A DNA stretch of 64,000 nt from Camillea tinctor. Lineage: Eukaryota > Ascomycota > Sordariomycetes > Xylariales > Xylariaceae. The stretch spans positions 62,001-126,000 of the forward strand of contig MU394063.1 of NCBI GenBank assembly GCA_022578605.1, written 5' to 3'. Position 1 is the first letter of the stretch, and the number at the start of each line of letters is the position of its first letter. This document shows positions 53,648 to 62,288 of the stretch, one piece after another. A program made the position numbers and the translations under genes. The notes beneath the pieces are model-generated. The model was not told the DNA's origin, searched no databases, and saw only the letters and a list, made by a program, of their open reading frames with translations.

Positions 53648-55004
53648 ATACTGACTACTACTCCAACGATAAAGTTCCAGAAGTTTTGTATAAAGATTTC
53701 CGGGATGGGCTGTTACAATGTCTGCATAATACAAGACTTCAATGGAGGGGTTTGTTACACATTATCTCAGAAGGATGACATTTCCTCCACATACACCATT
53801 TAAATAGAGAAGGGGATAAATGGTGTCAGTATATTAGCGGTTTCGTCATTAGTTCAAACAGAGGGGATAACAGGAGAGGTCCGCACCTTTGTAAGCCAAA
53901 ACACCGTCAATGATGACAAGAAACGTCCCACTAAGCAAGCATCCTAAAAGCTGCGTTCCATTCCATAGCGACAATGTTGCTGCTGCTAATTGACTGCGAC
54001 TGAGACGGGTTTTAAGCAAGGGTTAACGAAACTGAAGAGGGAAGTGGTTAAAATAGAGCTAACTAGACTAATAGTATGACGGATGAGGAAAGGGGAAATA
54101 GAAGGAGACTGTTAAAGGCGTGGATAGGATGTTGTTTAGAAGAAGGAGAACGAAACGGGGAGGCCAGGTATTTATACGCAGTTTGTCAACAACGCGGAGT
54201 GAGAAGAGTTGGTTTGACAGCAAGAGTGAAGTGACTAAGACCTTTTATTTAAGAAGAGGACAACTACGGATTGAGGTGTTAAGGGAGTGACTGTCGAAGA
54301 CATCATGTATTAGTATGTATGGATAGATCTTTCCACAATCACCAGATATAGACTTGCCCGATCTAGTTATTTCAAAATACTAGATTAAAGAACTATGAAA
54401 TCCTCTCTTAATTGATAGTACATTGTATCTAAATACATAATCATCTAGGCCCCATGATGGTCACAAATCGCTGTAGGGAATCTGAGATGGTGGTCCAACT
54501 TATCATGTGATATCATATTCCTTCTGAATATTCATACATTGACTCAACTACATCGAACAGAATCATAGAAAGAGGGAAGAATCTACGTAGCAATTTCATC
54601 TTGATATTCATTAATGTGCTGAATATTTCAGGTAGTAGTTGCTATAATGCTATTAGATTCTACCTTGTCTTAATCGACATTGGTGATCTAGAGGAAGGAC
54701 TCAACGAACGATGAAGAAAACTGTCCGCTTCAGGTCGTATTTTGAAATTTCTCGGTCCAAGCTGATGGCCGTCGAAGATATAAATCTTATTACCAGATCC
54801 TACAGTCAGTCACTTGAATACAAAAAAGTATGTCTACACCAAGACCCGCAATGAGCTGTTTTCACCCTTTAAGTTCACTCTATCCCGAACCGACTCCACG
54901 CCACTCATCCGCCATCATCTGTAGCATTCGACAACTATGAGCAAGATATAAACATAAATAATACTGCTCTCAGTAAAATTACCCTTTACGCTCCGGATAT
55001 AAAT
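53648..55004. other. Intergenic, nothing recognised
   Basis: No gene is seen. A TATTTATA element lies at about 54169-54176 without an obvious target gene. The rest is A+T-rich. Confidence 0.5.
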
Positions 55005-55087
55005 CCCGAATTGGTGTAGTGGTCAACACGTGACGTTCTCATACTGTATGATTCGTCAAGCCCGAGGTTCGATTCCTTGATTTGGTC
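55005..55087 (+). tRNA. tRNA-Glu (CTC) with an 11-nt intron
   Basis: A full cloverleaf can be drawn. D stem GTGT/ACAC (55014-55017, 55026-55029); anticodon stem TGACG/CGTCA (55031-55035, 55054-55058); anticodon CTC at 55038-55040; T arm CGAGG-TTCGATT-CCTTG at 55063-55079; acceptor CCCGAAT (55005-55011) with ATTTGGT (55080-55086). An 11-nt intron sits at the canonical position after base 37 (55042-55052). The A and B boxes are good, and an oligo-T terminator follows at about 55095-55106. The first acceptor pair is a C/T mismatch and one pair is G-T, so it could be a weakened copy rather than the main tRNA-Glu. Confidence 0.78.
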
Positions 55088-55817
55088 ATTCTTCTCTTTT
55101 TTTCCCCTTTATTTTTTTTTTTATACATTCTTGTTTTGGCCTCTTCATTTCTAGTCACCCAGCCATACCTTTTAATATTTATGCAGGTATCTACCAATTA
55201 ATCCCCATCCCTCAGTAGCCCTGCTCGGATCCGAATGAACTCGTTAACCGTCGGATCTCGAGGTGCAAGTTTCAGCTCAGATGCCTAAATATCGATGAGT
55301 CACGTCTTTATAGAGAATCGGCCGATTATATTATTTGGGTGATGTGATGTGATGTGGATGAATCAATTGCCATTCTAGGAAGCAAGATGCGTTTCCATTG
55401 GACAGAAGTAACCAACTCCACCCGATTTTAGTTGCCGTTCAAGCTCATTGATAGATTGATAAGATCGAACTGCCGCCTGAGCGTAACCCCCCTGCCCCGG
55501 ACGTAATCGGATCTAACCGGAGGACTGGAAATGTGGGTAGAAAAAAAGGAGGTAATGAAAACAAGCTGTCTCACGGAACGTGCATTCGGATTCGGGCTCG
55601 GGGGGACCCGCATTTCGGCCGATTCTCGAATCCGGGTATAGGGTGCGGCGCAGCACCTTGTAGACAGATATATAGTCGACGAAGAGCTGAACTGAAATCT
55701 AATACGAAACGAAGAGGCTCATATCCTTCTAACTTGAAATTAATCTAGTCTGTGTTTAACATTTTCTGTTATTCATATACCTCCTAATTTTACGTATCCT
55801 AACACCCACTCGTCAAA
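55088..55817. other. Intergenic between tRNA-Glu and monooxygenase
   Basis: Begins with the oligo-T termination signal of the tRNA and several further T runs. The remainder is promoter and leader of the FAD monooxygenase. No other gene is seen. Confidence 0.5.
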
Positions 55818-57125
55818 ATGCCCCTTAAAGTACTCATTATAGGAGCCGGTATAGGGGGGCCAGCACTAGCCTACACTTTGCGGCGCTTAAACCCAGACCA
55901 CAACATTACCGTCATCGATCGCTACCCGGAGTTGCGTACCACAGGACAGCAGGTTGACCTACGGGGTCAAGGCATATCAACGATGCGAAACCTGGGGCTC
56001 CTAGACAAGGTGAAGGAGATAGGGGTGGAAGAAGAGGGCATCGCCATCGTCGACACCCACGGGAAGACGAAAGCCACATTCCGAAAATCCGAGACAGGAA
56101 CAGGAAAGCAGTCCTTCACGAGCGAATACGAGTTCATGAGAGGAGACCTAGTCAAGCTTCTCCACGACGCCAGCCTAAAAGACTACGGCGGCAAAACTTC
56201 AAAAGACGGCGGTGTGCACTACGAGTTCAACAAATCCGTAACAGCCCTCACCCAGGACGCCGCGGGCGTCGACATCACCTTCTCGGACGGCACAACCGGG
56301 CGGTACGACCTCGTCGTCGGCGCCGACGGCCAATGGTCCAAGACCCGCAAACTGCTCCTCGGCGCGCCCGCCAGCGCCGCCGCCTTCCACAGCCTCAACC
56401 TCATCTGCGCGTACTACACCATGCCGCGCGCACCCGGCGACGACGCGCTGATGAAGATGTACGTGGCGCCGGGCGGGCGCGGGCTGACCACGCGCATGGG
56501 CTGCACGCCCACCACCACGCAGGCCTACCTGGGCATGCGCGCGGACCCGGAGGCCCTCGCCGTGCGCTGCGGCGCGCCGTTCGTGCGCCTGCCTCCCGAG
56601 AAACAAAAAGAGATCTTGGCTGAGGAGCTGCGCGACGCGGGCTGGCAGACGGACAGGTTTGTGCGTGGGATGCGGGACGCGGCCGACTTCTACGCGCATG
56701 AGATCGGCCAGGTGCGCATCGATGGGGCGTTTGCGAAGGGCAGGGTGGCGCTCCTGGGTGATGCGGGGTACTGCCCCAGCGCGATGACGGGCATGGGGAC
56801 TACGCTCGCGCTACTGGGGGCGTATGTGCTGGCGGGCGAGATTGCGAAGCGTGGCGATGGGGATGTGGAGGGGGCGGTGAGGGGGTATGAGAGCACGCTG
56901 AGGCCGTACGTGGATGAGATTCAGAAGATCTCGCCGGGGGTGACGAACTTGTTCTTCCCGACGACGAGGGTGGGCATTTTCGCTATGCATACTGTGCTTG
57001 GGCTCATCGAGACGTTCAGGATTGATAAGCTGATCATGTGGTTGACGCCGGAGGATAAGGGGGGCTTGGCGATCCCGGAGTACCCGGAGATACGGTTTGA
57101 GGAGAAGGATGGAGAGAAGAGGTAG
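55818..57125 (+). CDS. FAD-dependent monooxygenase (PHBH fold)
   Basis: Intron-free, 435 aa. It is a class A flavoprotein monooxygenase of the PHBH/TetX-like group, NAD(P)H-dependent hydroxylases of aromatic or polyketide substrates. The ADP-binding motif GAGIGG is at residues 9-14, with the acidic strand end in ITVIDRYPEL. The DG motif is YDLVVGADGQWS (about 165-176) and the GD motif is VALLGDAGYCPSAMTGMG (about 309-326). An Arg/Gln-rich loop, TTGQQVDLRGQG, precedes the substrate region. A C-terminal hydrophobic segment (VGIFAMHTVLGLIETFRIDK) may sit on a membrane. The gene is much more GC-rich than its flanks. It stands alone here, 4.2 kb from the NRPS-like gene, so participation in that locus is possible but unproven. 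Confidence 0.9.
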   Translation: MPLKVLIIGAGIGGPALAYTLRRLNPDHNITVIDRYPELRTTGQQVDLRGQGISTMRNLGLLDKVKEIGVEEEGIAIVDTHGKTKATFRKSETGTGKQSFTSEYEFMRGDLVKLLHDASLKDYGGKTSKDGGVHYEFNKSVTALTQDAAGVDITFSDGTTGRYDLVVGADGQWSKTRKLLLGAPASAAAFHSLNLICAYYTMPRAPGDDALMKMYVAPGGRGLTTRMGCTPTTTQAYLGMRADPEALAVRCGAPFVRLPPEKQKEILAEELRDAGWQTDRFVRGMRDAADFYAHEIGQVRIDGAFAKGRVALLGDAGYCPSAMTGMGTTLALLGAYVLAGEIAKRGDGDVEGAVRGYESTLRPYVDEIQKISPGVTNLFFPTTRVGIFAMHTVLGLIETFRIDKLIMWLTPEDKGGLAIPEYPEIRFEEKDGEKR

Positions 57126-57563
57126 GGTGCTAGGGGGTGTATAGGCTGGGAATGGGAGAATGATCTCATGATGTTTTGATCAGTTATAGGGTGTCTAAGG
57201 AAATTGCATTATAAGGAATACTTATTTAAAGAGGTCCTGCTCATCTCATACGAGTCGGTTATAGTAAGGAGATAGATTAATGTATATTAATAGATTTGTA
57301 ACTCCTCTTAGCACGCCTGTATCCTACAGAGTAATGTCCCCTATAGAAACTTTTCGCAGTAATACACTCTGTGGTTGAATCCCATATCTCTGAATGGTTA
57401 GACGTAGTGTCGACATAAGTTCACTATAAGGATGATACTATTAGGAGTGCGAGCCTACACTATCGTTACCCTACCTTTTTGGGCTGTATATAATATAAAC
57501 ATTTGTAACACTGGGGAATTCATGTCAATTTCTTAAACAATTTCTCTTTGTTTGGCATATGAC
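57126..57563. other. Intergenic, nothing recognised
   Basis: This is the 3' flank of the monooxygenase. It is A+T-rich and I see no gene. Confidence 0.5.
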
Positions 57564-57734
57564 CTAGGAGAGCCTCGGTAAATCGTGCATGTCGAGCTTT
57601 ACTAAATCTTCAACCTCCTCCTTCTTCGGGCCTAAGGGGTGTGTATTAGTAAATAATTCTGAATACATGACATGACCTTCCAAAGCCCAGCGATACCTAA
57701 TAGCTACGCACTGTTCATGATGAGACCATTTCAT
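57564..57734 (-). pseudogene. Short coding remnant of unknown family
   Basis: A 56-codon minus-strand frame has protein-like composition (CVAIRYRWALEGHVMYSELF followed by THPLGPKKEEVEDLVKLD) and runs to a TAG at 57564. The frame stays open a little upstream of the Met at 57734 and then hits a stop. I could not join it by consensus splice sites to the upstream MEAPNGDAEC frame (start near 57844). It may be the last exon of a short gene or a leftover of a deleted one. I do not recognise the family. Confidence 0.3.
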
Positions 57735-58189
57735 GTGATAATGGATTGTCGTATGTTGATGGGTGAATCGTCACGGTGTTGTTCTACGTCAAGTCGGGAT
57801 GCACAAAAATCGTTGCATTCGGCATCGCCGTTTGGAGCTTCCATTGAGACATATTGTCAGGGCTCCGCAAATTCAGGGTCCAGATAGGGCAGCTAGTCGC
57901 CTCGAAGGATCATGAGCAAGCTTTTGGCCAGATTGCTTGTCTGTGAGGAGTCAGGGGTATACTGAATCCTTCAATTGTCTTTCCTGATTTTGTCAACAGC
58001 CTAGGCTAAAATATCTAGTTGGAGGCCTAGAGGATATCAATGAACCTATAAGGTGGACTACAAGAGCCCGAGAGTAGATAACTACTAACAAAGCACGAAT
58101 TTATAGATAAACTTGTATGATACTCTCATATCGACAGCCTCTAACCTAACCTAGATAATTCAATCCATATCACCTGCAACGCCAGTACA
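57735..58189. other. Intergenic upstream of the secreted-protein gene
   Basis: No clear gene. It includes the possible first exon of the remnant above (minus strand, about 57770-57844) and the leader of the secreted-protein gene. Confidence 0.4.
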
Positions 58190-58755
58190 ATGACTCGCTT
58201 CTACGAAAACGTCCTCATCCTTACTGCAAGCACATCAACTCTAGCACTTGGTACGGGCTGGCCCAACTCCGGGACACAGAGCGGCCAGGTCCATGTATAC
58301 AGCTGGAGCGAGGCCAGCAAAGTTGGGTGTCTAACAGCCGACGGTCAGTGGGCCGCCTCGGGACCGTGCGACACATTTACTTCAGAAGCCCTGGGCGAAG
58401 TCATCGTCGATAGATCCTGGACACAGCTCGAGATCCGGAACAGCGCGGGCGCGAAGTGCTGGTTTCCGGATGGGAACACGCTCGAGCTCGTATGTGGCGA
58501 GTCTATCGGCGACACTCTTTGGCTACACGCTTCCGACTATAAGGCTGATAGTAAGCTCATTGTAACGCCCCCATGTGTACTAGCAATATATGAGAGACTA
58601 ATGTGGTCTTTAAAGTCCTGGTTCACAGTCGTGCCATTGATAGTTACGTGCCGCTGGATGGAACTGTCCCTACTGGTGAGAAGGTAGTCCCCTTGAAGAG
58701 CGAGGGACAGACCCAAGACGGGAATAATTACCAGCTTATTTGGGTCGCCCAGTAA
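58190..58755 (+). CDS. Small secreted cysteine-containing protein
   Basis: Exons 58190-58550 and 58616-58755 (65-bp GTAAGC...AAAG intron) give 166 aa. The first ~20 residues (MTRFYENVLILTASTSTLAL) are a plausible signal peptide, although the Asp/Glu at position 6 is slightly unusual. The mature part has four Cys (KVGCLTADGQW, GPCDTF, GAKCWFPDG, LVCGES), enough for two disulfides, and a beta-rich pattern of short strands ending GNNYQLIWVAQ. The splice is supported by the phase-1 join DI-LVHSRAIDSY. Proteins of this size and make-up are typical of the fungal secretome and may be effectors. I do not recognise a named family, and no catalytic motif is visible. Confidence 0.7.
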
Positions 58756-59066
58756 AATGCAGTAAAATATTCCCTTAATATTAAATTAAAGTTCTCTAGA
58801 TAGTCTAACGAGAGATGAGAACAGGGGCTATTAGTTGTTGTGTTGATATTGCCAAGTCAAGTTTGTGTTGTCACAATTCCACAATACACAGATTACTTGA
58901 GCCCTTGTGCCTTAGATTTGATTGTGAGAACGTGACACCATTTGCTTTTTATTCAATATCTCCTATATCTCCTAGCTAATAACCTACCACTTTAAAATGG
59001 AAGTATCACGGTAATAAGCAATAATATAAAGTAGGGGGAAAAGTAGATAGACGGCGTGCCTAGTAA
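58756..59066. other. Intergenic, nothing recognised
   Basis: A+T-rich sequence between the secreted-protein gene and the hairpin repeat. No gene is seen. Confidence 0.5.
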
Positions 59067-59140
59067 CGCTCCCAGAAATAGGAAAAAGAAGCTCCTTATA
59101 TACCTTACTATGGAGCTTCGCCCCATAGTTTCTGGGAGCG
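59067..59140. repeat. Nested inverted repeat (left of kinase pseudogene)
   Basis: The outer arms CGCTCCCAGAAA (59067-59078) and TTTCTGGGAGCG (59129-59140) are perfect inverted repeats. Inside lie AAGCTCC (59089-59095) and GGAGCTT (59112-59118). The core AGCTCC-TTATATAC-...-TGGAGCT recurs at 60482-60514. It is possibly the footprint of a small mobile element or a terminator-like hairpin. Confidence 0.6.
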
Positions 59141-59163
59141 CGCGCACTGACCACTATAGTTCT

Positions 59164-60310
59164 TTATACTATATTGGTGGCAGCTCCATAGGAAGGAATC
59201 TTTCGTTCGACCTCATCTGCGCTCGGACGGACGTCCCTGTCCCTTGAGAGCATAGAAGCACACAAGTCTCCTTCATTGCCATAAGGTCTGATTATCTGGA
59301 GCTTATCGACCATCAAGCGATAGCTAGTGTAATCATTTCCATTGTCATAAATAGTAAGGGCCTTCAAATCTGTTGCACCAAAGTAAATCGCAAGTATCTC
59401 GAAGTATACACAACCGAGAGAGAAGATGTCCGACTTGATATTTCTTGGCAATTTATTCCTTGCCACGAGCTCCGGTGCGGCGTACTCGAAAGTATAAAAT
59501 GGGTTGGTACTGGCCGTTGTGCTTGTTGGCATGGAGCTGAAGTCCAATGCAATTCCAAAGTCGGTGTAGAGAACTTTGTTGCGATGTATCAAAATGTTCT
59601 CCGGCTTGGTGTCCTTGTGTAGAGTGGTAGTTCGATGGATGAAGGCGAGACCGTTAGCAAGGCCTCTAATTGCATCCATGAGAAAGTCTTTTTGGACCGT
59701 AGTTAGAGGTAAGGGGTCATAGAAGAGGTTTGCCAGGTAATCTTTAAGATTTCCTCTATCGGCGACGGGATCCATGATGAGACAGTATTGGTTCTTGTCC
59801 TCGACGGCAAATGCATTTACTAGGCGGACAACATGTTGGTTGCGGTGTTTCGACAACCTTTTCATGATGGCGATTTCATTCATGAAGCTGTTCTTGGCTT
59901 TTTTGATGCTCTCAATATCCTCATTTTTGATTTGGAAGGTTTTACAAGCATAAACCTTGCCCCCTTTTGTGTATGACACTGTCGACCGTTGCAAATCCAC
60001 CTTTACCAAGATGCTTTCGTCTCTCGTAGTTGGTGTTGCTGTCACATTTCCCTTCTAGGCACTCCTCTTGCTTTTCGACCATTGGGCAAGAAGTCTCCTT
60101 TGCTTCATCATATCTTTTAAGCAAAAAGCGGGTTCTCCTTGGCAGGCTTTTGCTTGAAAGAGTGTCGGTATGATTCTGATCGAGAATTTTCTCTTGAACT
60201 TTGAATATCTGGCTCAAAAGCTCATCTGCCTCACCATACTTCTGAACCTCGAAGAGATGGAATGTTAACGAATACTTGGCGGAGAGGGTAGATTCATGGA
60301 CTGACTGCAA
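59164..60310 (-). pseudogene. TPR - protein kinase gene, frameshifted
   Basis: The upstream frame (60310 to about 59965) encodes kinesin-light-chain-type TPR units (HESTLSAKYSLTFHLFEVQK; KILDQNHTDTLSSK; RYDEAKE) and then the kinase glycine loop HLGKGGFATVDSV. The rest of the kinase is in another frame from about 59960 to 59164: the ATP Lys in VYACKTFQIK, the catalytic loop LHKDTKPENILIH (Lys replaces Arg of HRD), DFG in YTDFGIALDF, and APE in YAAPELV. The switch falls at a 4-T/5-C homopolymer pair (59960-59968), so one surplus base would explain it. The 5' end is also missing: a TTATTGCAG acceptor-like site lies just before the first TPR. It is either a decayed gene or a sequencing error in a live one. 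Substrate and role are unknown. Confidence 0.65.
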
Positions 60311-61309
60311 TAAGGATTTTTATATGGCTAGCTGACCATGTAGGTGGTATCCCCCAGGGAAAAGGTATACAATTTCTTACAACATGCTACTCATGTAATA
60401 TCGCTCTTATATACGTGAATGGTTTGGAGGCACATAAGAGATTGATTCTTCAACTATGGATCTGCGAAGCAGAGGGGAGACGAGCTCCCTTATATACATA
60501 AAATAGTGGAGCTCGCGCTCCAGGGTGCCAAGATCTTTTGGTCACGTGATCACCCCATGTGCGTACCTATGCTCCTGGGAATGCCTTCGTACGCGACATG
60601 TAACATTCACCAAACACTTAAAAACAAACCCAAAAGCTGAACAAGTCCCACCTCGTGATAATAAAATTATACTGCTATAACACTGTGGATGTTATCTTCG
60701 CTTGAAGCATGCCACCAAGATGTGTACATTTACATCGAGAATAATGCGAACTCCCACATATGAGAATAATCTAAGAATATAGCATAACGCAATGATACGA
60801 ATAAACCAGCAATCATCACTCTGAAAGGCAGTGAATGGGTCAAATGTTTGGGGATGTGGAGATGTATTAGCCCGACATAAACTCTACGGATAGGCAGAAG
60901 CTAAGAATATCTATACATAGGAGGCTGCATAGGATCACATAATGGAAAAGCTTATACATTTCTCGAAGGGACTTTATGACGCATCCTGCATGGTGTGGTC
61001 GAATGCGAAATCTCAACATAGTTGATGTGGCTGACGACGGATTCAATTTGTGGGGTAGTGGGCATCGTGACTCGCCCCTATAAGCTTCAAAAACGTAATC
61101 CATAGTACTAGGATCGAAAGGAGCCGGCCCCGAGAGTGAAGCTGGGAAATATAAATCAAGAAGATATGTTAACTATCAGGATAGAAAAGTTCCGAGTCTA
61201 ATACAACAAGCCAAGATATAATAGCTCGGATCATCCAAGCCACCCGTCCCTTGTTGTTACCTATCTATACGGCAATATCTTAAATTAATCATTTCTTATC
61301 ATTTCAATC
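60311..61309. other. Intergenic, NLP promoter side
   Basis: No convincing gene. It contains the right-hand hairpin repeat (60481-60515), a TCACGTGATCA palindrome at about 60542-60551, and the leader of the necrosis-inducing-protein gene. Confidence 0.45.
60481..60515. repeat. Hairpin repeat (right of kinase pseudogene)
   Basis: The arms CGAGCTCC (60481-60488) and GGAGCTCG (60508-60515) are perfect inverts around CTTATATACATAAAATAGT. The core matches the left-hand hairpin at 59089-59118 in the same orientation. Confidence 0.55.
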
Positions 61310-62288
61310 ATGGTGTCATTCACATCTCCGAAGACGCTTCTGCTTGCTGTAGCATGTCTTTATTCGGTCGTCAATGCAGCAGCGATCTCTAGAAACCTCA
61401 ATTCCCCTCGTTCACTATTCAAGCGTAAAGTGCCAACCAAGCTTCCGGCCTGCGCAACAGCCTGGGATCAGAAATGGCAGCCAGGCAAGTTGTAATTTCG
61501 AATACTGTAAACGGTCCTTATATTAATGCATTTGCAGCCCTGGACTTTGATAAGGATGGATGCTATAACACTCCCGCCATCGATGCTCAGGGAAACGTAA
61601 ACCCCGGCCTGGAGTGCGGTGGAGCTCTAAACGGCCACTGCCGAGACAAGGAGGACCTCGAAAACAACAACGTGTATTCCCGAGCGCGCTGCAATAACGG
61701 GTGGTGTATTTTTATGTACGCTTATTACTTCGAAAAAGACCAGACGGCGCTCTGGACCTGTGGAGTGGGCCACAAGCATGATTGGGAACACATTGCCGTC
61801 TGGGTCAAAGACGACGTTGCTGTATATGTCTCTGTGTCTCAGCACAAGGGGTGGGATTGTAGGGAGGCTAAGGACGTTCGTTGGCACCAAGGCAACCATC
61901 CCAAGGCTGTATATCACCAAGATGGTGGCCTAACGCACGACTTCCGCTTTGCAAATACGAAGGACGACGATATTGAGAATCACATGGGGGTGTGGTTTGT
62001 AAGTTTTGGCTTTCCATCTTTCCCCCGTAGCCCCCTAGCTCTTATCTAATATAAACTTCACAGATGGGCGACCTTGTCAGTTGGAATGGGTTTCCCAATA
62101 ATGGCGTTGATGTTCGTAAAACTTTAGTGGAATATAAAGATTTCGATCCGGCTAGCTTTGCCTTGAAGGACGACGTCTTCGCCGACCGTATTAAGAGCGC
62201 TAAATGTGGGAAGAAGGACATCACCTTGGACCCCAAGGTTGATGAGAAAGGCAAATCTCCGGGCCAGCCCGCTTGCTTGAAAACATGA
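61310..62288 (+). CDS. Necrosis-inducing protein (NPP1/NLP family)
   Basis: Three exons (61310-61484, 61538-61998, 62064-62288) give 286 aa. It is a secreted protein of the NEP1-like family, which in plant-associated microbes binds glycosylinositol phosphorylceramides and disturbs plant membranes. A signal peptide of ~24 residues is present. The conserved heptapeptide appears as GHKHDWE (Lys in place of the common Arg), with the downstream IAVWV strand. Several Cys are visible; more than two would point to the type II class, which carries an extra calcium-binding segment, but I did not assign the class firmly. Intron 1 starts with GC instead of GT (AG|GCAAGT) and intron 2 is GT-AG. No break in the coding frame is seen. 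Many family members are non-toxic, so activity is not implied. Confidence 0.9.

Noticed and set aside
60867..61103. 78-codon minus-strand frame with a hydrophobic end
   Set aside because: No recognisable family, no homologue-like blocks and ordinary A+T-rich surroundings; too weak to call.
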